In this document: piece after piece, positions 52,099 through 61,610 of the stretch
Position numbering within the stretch: position 1 is the stretch's first letter
How the letters are laid out: every line of letters starts with the position of its first letter
Assembly: GCA_929200255.1 (NCBI GenBank)
Contig: CAKMYZ010000014.1
Location: 1 to 64,000 of the forward strand
Direction of reading: 5' to 3'
Source of the DNA: an uncultured Alphaproteobacteria bacterium
GTDB lineage: Bacteria; Pseudomonadota; Alphaproteobacteria; Rhodobacterales; Rhodobacteraceae
Length of the DNA: 64,000 nt
Translations under genes and position numbers: made by a program
Notes under the pieces: generated by a model
Told to the model about the DNA's origin: nothing
Seen by the model: only the letters and a program-made list of their open reading frames with translations
Databases searched by the model: none

Positions 52099-53076
52099 CT
52101 ACCCCGGAAGTGTGACAACAACCGCGCCCACCTTGCGGCCTGTATCTGCGCGGGCATGTGCCTGGGCGATTTCAGACAAGGTAAAGGTGCTGTCTATCAC
52201 TGGTTTCAGATAGCCTGCTGCTTGGGCGTCCAAAAGCCATTGCAGGTCTTCCTGTGTTGAATTGGACGTTCCGCCCATTGCCTTGTGGGGGCCACGCATG
52301 GATTGGAACGGAGCAGCCAGCGCCTGTGCCAAGGTTCCAACAACCATAAGCAAGCGGCCGCCCGGCTTTAGGCGCTGCCTCATCCGGGAATAGGGGGCCG
52401 TTCCGACACAATCGGCGATCACGTCATACGTCTCAGCGATTTTTGCGATGTAAGTCGATCTGTAGTCGATGACCTCATCAGCACCAAGGTCGCGCAATAG
52501 GTCATGATTGGTTGATGAACTGACGCCGGTGACATGGGCGCCAAGATATTTGGCAAGTTGTATCATGGCCACGCCCACCGCACCGGATGCACCATTGATC
52601 ATGATTCTTTCGCCTCGCTTCAGCTGTGCCTTATCGACCAAAAAGAAGCGCGATGTGGTGCCCCCAAATGGAATGGTTGCTGCCTGCGCGTAAGGCATAC
52701 CATCCGGCATTTTCGCAAGTCCGGAGTTTGCTTTCACGACGACCATTTCCGCATGAGCGCCCATTCCAAAACCGGTCACACCGAATACTCTGTCGCCGAT
52801 TTCAAATCTGGTGACCTTATTTCCCACTTCGACCACCTCGCCAGCAATGGACATGCCAAGGATTGGAATGCGTGGTTTATTGAAGCCGAAGACCAGATTG
52901 ACCATTGGGCCATAGCCTTGGGGTACGTTTTTTCCGCGTATACGCGCATCACCGGAACTGACGCTGGTTGCTCGAACCCGAATAAGAACCTGATGGGGCT
53001 TGTGTTTTGGGCGCGGGACGTCGCGTATCTCGATGTTCTCTGGTGCGCCAAAACGGGTTAGGACAGCGGCTTTCAT
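52099..53076 (-). CDS. Zinc-independent NAD(P)-dependent quinone reductase-like oxidoreductase
   Basis: Start at 53076 (325 residues; AAGGAGGT upstream). MDR superfamily: MKAAVLTRFGAPENIEIRDVPRP, ATSVSSGDARIRGKN, GMSIAGEVVEVG, NADP site INGASGAVGVAMIQLAKYLGAHVTGV. No structural zinc Cys motif, so a quinone oxidoreductase/enoyl reductase-like role. Overlaps the upstream DUF2306 gene by four bases. Confidence 0.9.
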   Translation of the reverse strand: MKAAVLTRFGAPENIEIRDVPRPKHKPHQVLIRVRATSVSSGDARIRGKNVPQGYGPMVNLVFGFNKPRIPILGMSIAGEVVEVGNKVTRFEIGDRVFGVTGFGMGAHAEMVVVKANSGLAKMPDGMPYAQAATIPFGGTTSRFFLVDKAQLKRGERIMINGASGAVGVAMIQLAKYLGAHVTGVSSSTNHDLLRDLGADEVIDYRSTYIAKIAETYDVIADCVGTAPYSRMRQRLKPGGRLLMVVGTLAQALAAPFQSMRGPHKAMGGTSNSTQEDLQWLLDAQAAGYLKPVIDSTFTLSEIAQAHARADTGRKVGAVVVTLPG

Positions 53077-53735
53077 ATCATGACCTCCTTCTTGTTTCTG
53101 GTCGTTGTGTTTGTTGGCTTTCTGCGCCGCATTATCCACTCGGCCGCGGCAAGATGTATGGGCCAAGCCGCGGTCTGAACGACCTCAAACATCAGATCGT
53201 TTCCGTCTTCCCCGAAGATCAGGGCCAGTGGTAGCAATACGAAGACAAGCGATCCGGCGGGTACGGCGATCGCATAGGCGCGAATGACCCAACGCTGGTG
53301 GTTCAAGATATCTCGTTTCGCGATCGCACGGATAGCGATAGCCAAAGCCAAAATCCAAAACGCGGAGGCAAAAATCCTACCCCAGAAATGGATTGGCCCG
53401 CTTATGCCGGTGTGTACCAGCGTCAACCACAATCCAGACGCTGCACCGATAAGGCCAGCAACAAAGGCAACCCGACCTGCGCGCCTGTGCCAACGCATGT
53501 GGCGCGACCGAAAACCCGGCAAGACCTGCAAGGCACCCAGGCACAAGAAAAGCGCAGAACACACCGCATGGATCGCAAGCGGCAAATGATCGACCGCGTC
53601 CGGCGCAAAGGTCAGCCCCCAGTTGTTTTCGACGGCCATTGTGAAAACGCTAAAACTTCCAAACGCTGCGGGGGGCAGGCAGACAATGAACAACGCAACA
53701 GCCAAAGCTCTCCCGCTCATAGAAATACGTTCCAT
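53073..53735 (-). CDS. DUF2306 membrane protein
   Basis: Start at 53735 (220 residues; GGAAGGAAG upstream). About six membrane helices with HAVCSALFLCLGALQVLPGFRSRHMRWHRRAGRVAF and RDILNHQRWVIRAYA, the His-rich DUF2306 pattern that resembles heme- or quinone-binding membrane domains. Function unknown; coupled to the downstream oxidoreductase by ATGA overlap. Confidence 0.82.
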   Translation of the reverse strand: MERISMSGRALAVALFIVCLPPAAFGSFSVFTMAVENNWGLTFAPDAVDHLPLAIHAVCSALFLCLGALQVLPGFRSRHMRWHRRAGRVAFVAGLIGAASGLWLTLVHTGISGPIHFWGRIFASAFWILALAIAIRAIAKRDILNHQRWVIRAYAIAVPAGSLVFVLLPLALIFGEDGNDLMFEVVQTAAWPIHLAAAEWIMRRRKPTNTTTRNKKEVMI

Positions 53736-53800
53736 GATACTTCCTTCCAACAATGTGGGTTTAAGTTACAGCCAGCCCAACTCAGGGCAGACGCTAAGGA

Positions 53801-54022
53801 TTATTCTTCCATTTCGATGGTGAATACCTCGTCGATTTGTTTGCCGAACGTGTGCGCAATGAGAAAGGCAAGCTCCAATGTGGGGGAGTATTTGGCCTTT
53901 TCGATCGCTGCGATTGTTTGCCGCGTAACCCCGACTTTGTCTGCCAAGTCCTTTTGCGACATCTCGTCGGCATCGAACCTAAGACGACGGATGTTGTTTG
54001 CTATTTTGGGCTTCTTGCTCAT
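53801..54022 (-). CDS. Xre family transcriptional regulator
   Basis: Start at 54022 (73 residues). A lone HTH: IANNIRRLRFDADEMSQKDLADKVGVTRQTIAAIEKAKYSPTLELAFLIAHTFGKQIDEVF, like YgzD/Xre mini-repressors. It follows the membrane-protein gene after one base, a common two-gene module. It probably binds the palindrome at 54546-54575 upstream of the pair. Confidence 0.92.
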   Translation of the reverse strand: MSKKPKIANNIRRLRFDADEMSQKDLADKVGVTRQTIAAIEKAKYSPTLELAFLIAHTFGKQIDEVFTIEMEE

Positions 54023-54023
54023 G

Positions 54024-54473
54024 TCAGATGGCCATCCTGTAGCGCACCAGTTTGCCGATTTCTCCAATCATACTACCAATGGAAAAGGAAAGGAGAATTG
54101 CCGTCAAACCACCGATAGCGCCCACCCCGAAAGCCATCGCAACCAATGCCCCCATAAAGCCGAAACAAATACAGGCCACGGCTACTCGGTTGCCTGTATT
54201 CTCAATCATGTTGTCACGTTCATCGACGACAAAACTGGGCTTTGGGTCCCTGTTTACGATGGCCAACAGGATATTGCCGAAGATCACAACAACGATGCCA
54301 AAAGCCACCGAAAAGAGGATTGTCCAAAGCACCGTGCGTGCCCAAATCATAACGGCATCGGGCCCGTCGAATGCACCAGCGCTATCCAGATCAAGCAGCT
54401 TTCTGATTATATATGCGTTGACACAGACTCCGATGAAAATCTGAAAAACTGTGTTTCGCTCCTCGTGCGACAT
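54024..54473 (-). CDS. Membrane protein partner of the Xre regulator
   Basis: Encodes 149 residues with AGGAGG upstream. Four predicted helices (FQIFIGVCVNAYII, TVLWTILFSVAFGIVVVIFGNILLAIV, VAVACICFGFMGALVAMAFGV, GLTAILLSFSIGSMIG) and a cytoplasmic loop with PSFVVDERDNMIE. Resembles DUF2178-type proteins that pair with small Xre regulators; function unknown. Confidence 0.78.
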   Translation of the reverse strand: MSHEERNTVFQIFIGVCVNAYIIRKLLDLDSAGAFDGPDAVMIWARTVLWTILFSVAFGIVVVIFGNILLAIVNRDPKPSFVVDERDNMIENTGNRVAVACICFGFMGALVAMAFGVGAIGGLTAILLSFSIGSMIGEIGKLVRYRMAI

Positions 54474-55246
54474 CTGATTCCTCCTATCTCGTATGCGTAT
54501 TGATTGGTGGGTTAATGTTTCTTGTCGTTAGGTAATTTATAGTATTCATCATGTCAAGTATATTTAACACGATGATTTATGCGATTGCGCAAGGCGATAC
54601 GTGTGGTTCTTAAGTTGGATGGATGTGCCAGGCTGGATCGTTGCCATCGTATCTTGCCAATACCGTTTGAATTCGGTTGATCGCGACCCCGGAAAGACAA
54701 GTACTTGGCTTGCGGACATCCCTACCAAATTTTGTAGCGCCCGGTTGGTCCGCCGAGCTGCAGTTCAATCAATGTACAGCAAATCGTTGCGCCAAACTCC
54801 AAGCGACATTTGTGCAGGCTCACGACCAGATAGAGCGGTTGAGATGATACAAATCGGGCGGGCCAAATTCCAAAGCGGTCGTTGTGGCCCTGTAAACAAA
54901 TGCGTGTTCAGGCCAACGAATCCTTGGGGAGGGGTAAACTCCAACGGCGCTCACATTTACAGTTTTCGTCGTGCGCTGATCGCTACAATTTGTTGCGCGT
55001 AGTCGCGGCGGCGGCACAAAATGAGCGTGATTTGGCCACAAACCGCCTATATGCAACACTTAACCTATACCAAAGTAAGTTGGCTCAGAATTATCCTTGT
55101 AATGTCTGGCTGTGCTTGCGAATAGGGTGCCCAACCAGTCGGTGATGTGGCTTAGGACGGGCTTAACCGACAAGGTCTATGGTTCTTGAACGGTTCGTAA
55201 AGAGTAGTTGCGGGATGGGGCCCGTACGGGTGTTGACAAAGGGACG
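54474..55246. other. 773-base stretch with no convincing gene
   Basis: The first part (54480-54600) is AT-rich and carries the promoter and operator of the minus-strand Xre module. From 54600 to 55246 no open frame has both a ribosome site and a recognisable product; open frames of 133, 87 and 79 codons overlap each other without signal peptide, domain or repeats. It looks like degraded or imported DNA ahead of the Hint-domain gene. Confidence 0.5.
54546..54575. promoter_or_regulatory. Imperfect palindrome and -35 region of the Xre module
   Basis: TCATCATGTCAA (54546-54557) faces TTAACACGATGA (54564-54575): 10 of 12 positions are complementary across a 6-base centre. On the minus strand the arm contains TTGACA, a good -35 hexamer, with AT-rich TATAAAT about 10-16 bases downstream. 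Binding of the Xre protein here would block its own promoter. Confidence 0.4.
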
Positions 55247-56065
55247 ATGGCAGATGACCGCAATATGTGGGGCCATTTTATGATGAAGATAACTCCATCG
55301 ACGAAACCTGCGACTGCAACGCCCTACGCTGCGAACGTGAGCGTTGATGCGCACAACCGCATCGCCCCCAGCGCATTCGATAAGATCATTGATGTCGCAT
55401 CAGAGCCTAAAACGCGGTCGATTACGTTTGATGATGGCAAAACGCTTGCCATCTCCGAAATTGACCGCCTGATCCCATGCTTCACGCCGGGCACTGCTAT
55501 TGCGACCCCAAAGGGTGAAGTGCCGGTTGAAACCCTCAATGCAGGCGATCGTGTCATAACGCGTGACAACGGCATCCAAACAATTACTTGGGCAGGCGCG
55601 CGCCGTCTGATACATCGACATCTTAAAGGGCGCCCGGAACTGCGCCCGATCCGTATCAAAGCCGGTGCTTTGGGGGACAATCAACCAGAACGCGACATGC
55701 TCGTTTCACCAACACACCGCATGTTGATTTCCTCGGAGCTCGCGCAGGTTTACTTTGATCAGTCAGAAGTGCTGGTCGCTGCTAAGCATATGCTGGCCAT
55801 AGACGGGGTTGAAATCGATAAAGCGCCCTACATCACTTACATCCACTTCATGTGCGCAAACCACGAGATTGTCCTTTCAGACGGTATCTGGAGCGAGAGC
55901 TACCAGCCCAGTGATTTTTCTCTCAAGGGGCTGGACGAGGATCAGCGCCAGGAAATCTTTACGCTGTTCCCGGAACTGAAAACCGATCACGGTGTGCGGG
56001 ACTATAATGCCGCCCGCCGCACATTGAAAAAACACGAGGCCGATATTCTGCTTAAGCAGAGGTAG
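55247..56065 (+). CDS. Hint-domain protein
   Basis: Start taken at 55247 (272 residues; AAAGGGA close upstream; other ATGs at 55265, 55280 and 55283 are possible). Residues about 77-230 are a Hint_2 domain: CFTPGTAIATPKGEVPVETLNAGDRVITRDNG, ITWAGARRLIH, and PTHRMLISSELAQVYF. The N-terminal block lacks the usual Asn-Cys splice junction at its end, so autocatalytic splicing is unlikely; such roseobacter proteins are often linked to extracellular or adhesin processing. Its last bases overlap the convergent mobA-like gene. Confidence 0.82.
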   Translation: MADDRNMWGHFMMKITPSTKPATATPYAANVSVDAHNRIAPSAFDKIIDVASEPKTRSITFDDGKTLAISEIDRLIPCFTPGTAIATPKGEVPVETLNAGDRVITRDNGIQTITWAGARRLIHRHLKGRPELRPIRIKAGALGDNQPERDMLVSPTHRMLISSELAQVYFDQSEVLVAAKHMLAIDGVEIDKAPYITYIHFMCANHEIVLSDGIWSESYQPSDFSLKGLDEDQRQEIFTLFPELKTDHGVRDYNAARRTLKKHEADILLKQR

Positions 56066-56645
56066 ATGCGCGCCACGCCGCCCATTGCTCAGGCGTATCC
56101 AGATCAAGTCGCGCCCGTTCCCCGGGCAGGGGCACCAGACAGGTGCGGGCGCAGAGTGGCTTGACCAGTGCCTCCCCGCCGCCATCGCCGCGCAATTTTT
56201 CAAACGCAGGCCGGAGGCTGGCGTCAAAGATGATCGGGTGCCCCGCTTTGCCATTCGCGGTTGCGCCTCGCCAGATCAGATGATCGGGTTGATTTTCATA
56301 GGCCCCTAGAATGGCGTGCAGGTCGGCCGCATCAAGGGCGACCAGATCGCCCAACATCATCATGAAACCCTGACCCTCAGGCAGCCGCCTGACCGCACCG
56401 CGCATTGTACCAGACATACCTTCTGCGGCCTCTTCAACGCGGATCGGGGTTGCGGGCAGATTATCCAGCGCGGCCTGTCGCGCCGCTGCATTGTGGTGCA
56501 AGGCGACAAAGACATTGGGGCTGACCTTCAGTGCCATCTCGACCTGTTTGCGCAGCAAGGGTATCCCGCCCACATCCTCCAGCAGCTTGTCGGTGCCGCG
56601 CATGCGCGTGGACTGGCCTGCCGCGAGGATCAGGATAGGTATCAT
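56052..56645 (-). CDS. MobA-like nucleotidyltransferase
   Basis: Encodes 197 residues: PILILAAGQSTRMRGTDKLLEDVGGIPLL (nucleotide loop), GFMMMLGDLVALDA and GHPIIFDASL. Family NTP_transf_3, close to molybdenum-cofactor cytidylyltransferase; specificity unresolved. Overlaps the flavoprotein stop by four bases (ATGA), so it is cotranscribed with the methylated-glycine dehydrogenase. Confidence 0.88.
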   Translation of the reverse strand: MIPILILAAGQSTRMRGTDKLLEDVGGIPLLRKQVEMALKVSPNVFVALHHNAAARQAALDNLPATPIRVEEAAEGMSGTMRGAVRRLPEGQGFMMMLGDLVALDAADLHAILGAYENQPDHLIWRGATANGKAGHPIIFDASLRPAFEKLRGDGGGEALVKPLCARTCLVPLPGERARLDLDTPEQWAAWRASTSA

Positions 56646-59050
56646 GCGCGCATGACCGCGCCATCAGGGTCGAAAAGCGGTGTTGTGATCCGTTTGGCGC
56701 TGCGCAACTGGCCCATGATCTCGATCTCGACCTCCAGATCATCCGTGGCCAGCGCGCGCGGCACAAGCGCCAGCGCGATCGACTTTCCACTGTGGTGCGA
56801 ATAGCCGCCGGATGTGCAAAAACCTTGCACTTTGCCGTCGATGAAAACGGGTTCATAGGCCACGACATCGGCATCATCCGCATCCACCTCAAATGCAACT
56901 GACATGCGGGCAGGGGGAACGGCCCGCTCGGCCTCTGCCGCGGCGCGCCCGATGAAATCTGTGTTCTTCTTGAAGCTGATGAAACGGTCCATGCCGGTCT
57001 CAGCCGCGGTGTAGTCCGGCGAAAATTCTGACAACCAAGAGCCAAAGAAGCGATCCAGCCGCAGCGACATCATCGCCCGCATTCCAAAAGGTGTGATGCC
57101 CACCGGCTGTCCGGCTTCCCAGAGTGTCCACCACAGCTGGCGCTGATCCATTGCATCGCAGTAAATCTCATACCCCAGATCACCTGTATAGCTGACGCGC
57201 TGTACGATGCAGGCCACCTGACCGATGACCATGTGGCGCACATCCATGAATTTGAGGCTGGCCACATCATCGCGGGTGCATGCGGCCAGCAGATCTCGCG
57301 CCTTTGGCCCTGCTATCTGAAACCCGGTCCGACGGTCCGAGATGTTCGCGACCTGCGCATCGGGGCTTGCGTTCTGCAAGAACCAGCGGTGATGGATATC
57401 TTGCGCCCCGTAGCTGGCCGTGATCTGGAAGTCGTTTTCTGTCAGGCAGGACACCGTAAAATCACCCCAAAGCCGCCCCTTGGGCGACAGCATTGGTGTC
57501 AAAGACATGCGTCCCGGCTGTGGGATGCGACCGGCCATGATACGATCAAGCCACGCGCGTGCGCCTGTGCCAGTGATCGCAAATTTACCAAAGTTCTGGA
57601 CCTCGTTGATGCCGACAGCAGCGCGCACCGCCTTCACCTCGCGGGCAGTGGCGGCAAAGGCATCAGACCTGCGGAAGGTCGGCGTTTCATAGCCAGGTTC
57701 ATCACCTTGGGCAAAGTAGTTCGCCACCTCTAATCCGAACTGATGCCCCCAAACCGCCCCTAAATCGCGAAAGATATCATACATCGGTGTTGTCCGGTGG
57801 GGCCGGGCGGCAGGCAATTCTTCGTTCGGGTAGCTGACCGAAAAACGGTTCTGATAGTTCTCAATCACCTTGGGTCGTGTGTAACCCGGCGTGATCCATT
57901 TGCCGTAACGGCCCACATCCATCGCCGTTACATCACGTTCGCATTCGCCCTCTACCATCCATTGCGCCAGCATGAGGCCGACACCACCACCCTGGCTGAA
58001 ACCAGCCATGACGCCGCAAGCGGACCAGTAGTTACGCAAGCCCGGAACAGGCCCCACCAGCGGGTTGCCATCTGGCGCAAAGGTGAAGGGGCCGTGGATC
58101 ACGGATTTGACGCCGGCACGTTCCAAAACGGGGAAGCGTTTATAGGCGAAAGCAATGGAATCTTCGATCTTGTCCAGGTTATCGGGCAATAGCTCATGAC
58201 CGAAGTCCCATGGTGTGCCATCCACAGCCCAGGGTTCGCAGGTCTGTTCATAAAACCCAATGCACAGCCCGCGGCCTTCCTGCCGCAGATAGCTTTCGCC
58301 GGCAGGGTCCATCACATGCGGATGTTCCGCGTCACGTTCGTAAATCTCGGCCAAATCGTCGGTGACGATATATTGGTGTTCCATCGGATGCAGCGGCACA
58401 TAGGTGCCAGCCATCGCCGCAACCTCACGGGCCCAAAGACCGGCCGCATTGACCACATGTTCGGCGTGGATCGTACCTTTGTCTGTCACCACATCCCATG
58501 TGCCATCGGGGCGTTGATTTGTTGCGATAACCTTCGTGTGCAATTCAATCGCCGCACCGCCCATGCGCGCGGCCTTAGCATAGGCGTGGGTCGTGCCGGA
58601 GGGATCCAGATGCCCGTCAAGTGGGTCGTAAAGCCCGCCAACAATGCCATCGAGGTTTGTGATCGGTGCGATCTTGGCGATTTCCTCTGGGCCGACAATC
58701 TCGGTCTCTAGACCCATGTAGCGGTGCTTGGCCCGCTCTGCGACCAGCATGTCAAAGCGGTCCTGATTGTCCGCCAAGGTCACGCCGCCGACATGATGCA
58801 ACCCGCAGGACATGCCCGTGATCGCTTCCAATTCGCGGTAAAGCTTGATCGTATACCCCTGCAGGGCGGCCATATTCGTGTCGCCGTTGAGCGTATGGAA
58901 GCCACCGGCAGCATGCCATGTGGAGCCGGAGGTCAGCTCCGATCGTTCGACCAGCATCACATCTGACCATCCCAGTTTCGTCAGGTGATACAGTACCGAC
59001 GCGCCGACAACGCCGCCGCCGATAATCAGAGCTTGGGTGGTGGTTTTCAT
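56642..59050 (-). CDS. FAD/GcvT-domain dehydrogenase (dimethylglycine/sarcosine dehydrogenase-like)
   Basis: Start at 59050 (802 residues; AGGAG upstream). DAO-type FAD domain: TQALIIGGGVVGASVLYHLTKLGWSDVMLVERSELTSGSTWHAAGGFHTL, the His in STWHAAG being the covalent-flavin position of this family. Then FAO_M and GcvT/T-protein folate domains (GIRMLWGDFTVS-like, YTGDLGYEIYCDAMDQRQLWWTLWEAG). It probably oxidises an N-methylated glycine and passes the methyl to folate. Divergent from a paralogue. Confidence 0.92.
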   Translation of the reverse strand: MKTTTQALIIGGGVVGASVLYHLTKLGWSDVMLVERSELTSGSTWHAAGGFHTLNGDTNMAALQGYTIKLYRELEAITGMSCGLHHVGGVTLADNQDRFDMLVAERAKHRYMGLETEIVGPEEIAKIAPITNLDGIVGGLYDPLDGHLDPSGTTHAYAKAARMGGAAIELHTKVIATNQRPDGTWDVVTDKGTIHAEHVVNAAGLWAREVAAMAGTYVPLHPMEHQYIVTDDLAEIYERDAEHPHVMDPAGESYLRQEGRGLCIGFYEQTCEPWAVDGTPWDFGHELLPDNLDKIEDSIAFAYKRFPVLERAGVKSVIHGPFTFAPDGNPLVGPVPGLRNYWSACGVMAGFSQGGGVGLMLAQWMVEGECERDVTAMDVGRYGKWITPGYTRPKVIENYQNRFSVSYPNEELPAARPHRTTPMYDIFRDLGAVWGHQFGLEVANYFAQGDEPGYETPTFRRSDAFAATAREVKAVRAAVGINEVQNFGKFAITGTGARAWLDRIMAGRIPQPGRMSLTPMLSPKGRLWGDFTVSCLTENDFQITASYGAQDIHHRWFLQNASPDAQVANISDRRTGFQIAGPKARDLLAACTRDDVASLKFMDVRHMVIGQVACIVQRVSYTGDLGYEIYCDAMDQRQLWWTLWEAGQPVGITPFGMRAMMSLRLDRFFGSWLSEFSPDYTAAETGMDRFISFKKNTDFIGRAAAEAERAVPPARMSVAFEVDADDADVVAYEPVFIDGKVQGFCTSGGYSHHSGKSIALALVPRALATDDLEVEIEIMGQLRSAKRITTPLFDPDGAVMRA

Positions 59051-59198
59051 GATGCACACTCCTGTCTTGCCTGCCGCCAATATGACGTCGAAAAAAGCGC
59101 AGGCGGTTCAAAAAACGACATGAGGTGTCGGTGAAGGGCTATCACTCACGCCTACCATTGCAGACGGTGAAGATGTCATCAAACGAAAGGGACCCCAG

Positions 59199-61610
59199 AT
59201 GCGCACCCATGCCCAAGCCGTCGTGATCGGGGGCGGCGTGATCGGCTGTTCCATCCTTTACCATCTGGCGAAATTGGGGTGGACGGATGTTGTGCTGCTG
59301 GAACGGGACGAGCTGACGTCCGGGTCCACATGGCATGCGGCAGCCAATATTCACGGGCTGCATGACAGCACGAATATCAGCCGGATCCAGCACTATACGA
59401 TGAACCTCTACAACACACTGGAAGAGGAAACCGGACAGTCCTGTGGGGTCTTCCAGCCGGGTTCACTATACCTCGCACAGACTGAAGAGCGCGAACATCA
59501 ACTGCGCTTGCAGGCCGCCAAGGCGAAGTTTTACGGGATGAATTTTTACGAGGTGGACCGGGCCGAGGCCGAGCTCCTTCATCCTCTGGTCGACTATGAT
59601 GGCATCCGGTGTATCATGTACGAGCCTGACGGCGGTAACGTCGATCCGTCCGGTGTGACAAACGCCTATGCTATCGGTGCCCGGCAGAAGGGTGCAGAGA
59701 TCTACCGGTTCACGCCAGTGACCGCGACCGTGGCGCAGCCTGACGGCTCTTGGATAGTCGAGACGCCAAAGGGCAACATCAAGACCGAATGGGTAATCAA
59801 CGCGGCGGGGCTTTGGGGGCGCGAGGTTGCGAGGCTTGCGGGCATTGAATTGCCGCTCTTGCCCACTGAACACCAGTATTTTGTCACCGAAATCATCGCC
59901 GAAATTGCGGCAATGGACCGCCGCCTGCCATCTGTCGCTGACCGCGATGGCGAGTATTACTTGCGCCAAGAGGGTCAGGGGCTGTTGGTGGGTGCTTATG
60001 AAAAAGACGTGCGGTTCTGGGCCGAGGATGGCACGCCGCAGGGCTTTGGGCACGAGCTTTTCGCCGATGATCTGGAACGTATCGAAGACAACATGATGAG
60101 GGCGATTGACCGTGTGCCTGCCGTGGGTGAGGCCGGGATCAAGCGGGTCATCAACGGCCCGATGATCTGGTCCCCTGACAGCAACGTGCTTTATGGGCCG
60201 CACCCTGATCTGCGCAATTACTTCTGCTGTAATGGCATCATTCCAGGGTTCAGTCAGTCGGGCGGCATGGGCCTGATGGCGGCACAATGGATCATCAAGG
60301 GCGAAAGCGATTATGATATGTTCGCCTGGGATGTCGCGCGGTTCGGGCCCTGGGCGGATGCAAAATTCACCAAGGCGCGGGTGGGTGACCAATATGCCAA
60401 ACGCTTTGCCATTCACTTTCCCAACGAGGAACGCGCGGCAGGGCGGCCGGTGCGCACAAGACCCATCTATGACATGCAAAAAGGCATGGGCGCTGTCTTT
60501 GGTTTGAATTACGGCTGGGAACACGCCCTTTGGTTTGCCGAAACACCGGGTGCCAAAGACACCAACGGTTTCACGCGCCAAAACTGGTTTGAACCGGTGG
60601 GGCAAGAGGCGCGCATGTTGCGCGATACGGCTGGCATCATAGATATCTCCAACTTTGCCAAATATTTCGTGCGTGGGCCGGGGGCTGCGGATTGGCTGAA
60701 CGCTGTTTTTGCAAATAACATGCCAACGGTCGTCGGGCGGTCCTGCCTGACGCCCCTAATCGGCGTAAACGGGGGGATTGCAGGGGACTTCACCGTTACC
60801 CGGCTTGCCGAGGATGAATTCATGGTCATCGGTGGTGGTGCCGCAGAACGCTATCACCAGCGGTTCTGGAAAGACGTGCCGCTGCCACAGGGCACAACCT
60901 TTGAAAGCCGCACTGATGCCATGTGTGGTTTTAACGTCGCGGGCCCACAATCACGCGCTTTGCTGGCACGTCTGACCAATGCGGATCTGAGCACTGCGGC
61001 GTTCCGCTTCATGCGCTCGCAGCGCATCACGGTCGCGGGGGTTGCGGTCATTGCCTTACGGGTGTCCTTCACTGGTGATCTGGGATGGGAATTGCATTGC
61101 GACGTCGCCGATCAGCTGCGCCTTTATGAAGCTTTGCTAGAGGCGGGTCAGGCGGTTGATGCAGGGCCGGTGGGATCGCGCGCGCTGATGTCACTGCGCA
61201 TTGAAAAGGGGTACGGCAGTTGGGGTCGGGAGTATTCGCCGGAATACTGGCCACAAGAAGTTGGCTTGGAGCGGTTGATCAGGGTTGAAAAGGAATTTCT
61301 GAACAAAGGCAGTTATTTGAAGGTCAGAGATAATGCACCGCGCGAGGTGCTGTCGCTGATCGAGGTCATGGATGTCACCAACGCCGACGCCACAGGCGGG
61401 GAGCCGATATTCCTGCCAGATGGCACAGCGGTTGGCCGTGTCACCTCAGGCACCTACGGCTACACGGTCGGAAAATCGCTAGCCCTTGGATATCTCAAAG
61501 AGGTTGCCGCTGGCGATGCTGTGGACGTCATGATCCTTGGCCGACCACATCGCGGTGTGGTTCTGGCGGAGCCACCGTTTGACCCCGCCGGAGAAACGCT
61601 GCGCGCTTAA
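59199..61610 (+). CDS. FAD/GcvT-domain dehydrogenase (paralogue)
   Basis: Encodes 803 residues; AAAGGGACC precedes the ATG. Same domain order as the divergent neighbour: HAQAVVIGGGVIGCSILYHLAKLGWTDVVLLERDELTSGSTWHAA, with His in the flavin motif but NIHGL instead of GGFHTL after it; middle FAO_M part; GcvT end FTGDLGWELHCDVADQLRLYEALLEAG. Another methylated-amine (dimethylglycine, sarcosine or betaine-derived) dehydrogenase with different specificity is inferred. Confidence 0.92.
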   Translation: MRTHAQAVVIGGGVIGCSILYHLAKLGWTDVVLLERDELTSGSTWHAAANIHGLHDSTNISRIQHYTMNLYNTLEEETGQSCGVFQPGSLYLAQTEEREHQLRLQAAKAKFYGMNFYEVDRAEAELLHPLVDYDGIRCIMYEPDGGNVDPSGVTNAYAIGARQKGAEIYRFTPVTATVAQPDGSWIVETPKGNIKTEWVINAAGLWGREVARLAGIELPLLPTEHQYFVTEIIAEIAAMDRRLPSVADRDGEYYLRQEGQGLLVGAYEKDVRFWAEDGTPQGFGHELFADDLERIEDNMMRAIDRVPAVGEAGIKRVINGPMIWSPDSNVLYGPHPDLRNYFCCNGIIPGFSQSGGMGLMAAQWIIKGESDYDMFAWDVARFGPWADAKFTKARVGDQYAKRFAIHFPNEERAAGRPVRTRPIYDMQKGMGAVFGLNYGWEHALWFAETPGAKDTNGFTRQNWFEPVGQEARMLRDTAGIIDISNFAKYFVRGPGAADWLNAVFANNMPTVVGRSCLTPLIGVNGGIAGDFTVTRLAEDEFMVIGGGAAERYHQRFWKDVPLPQGTTFESRTDAMCGFNVAGPQSRALLARLTNADLSTAAFRFMRSQRITVAGVAVIALRVSFTGDLGWELHCDVADQLRLYEALLEAGQAVDAGPVGSRALMSLRIEKGYGSWGREYSPEYWPQEVGLERLIRVEKEFLNKGSYLKVRDNAPREVLSLIEVMDVTNADATGGEPIFLPDGTAVGRVTSGTYGYTVGKSLALGYLKEVAAGDAVDVMILGRPHRGVVLAEPPFDPAGETLRA

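Noticed and set aside
54601..55002. 133-codon open frame in the gene-poor stretch
   Set aside because: No start site, no signal or domain, and it overlaps other frames of similar quality.
59466..60605. 379-codon open frame antisense to the second flavoprotein
   Set aside because: Lies wholly inside the 59199-61610 gene; composition is that of a shadow frame.
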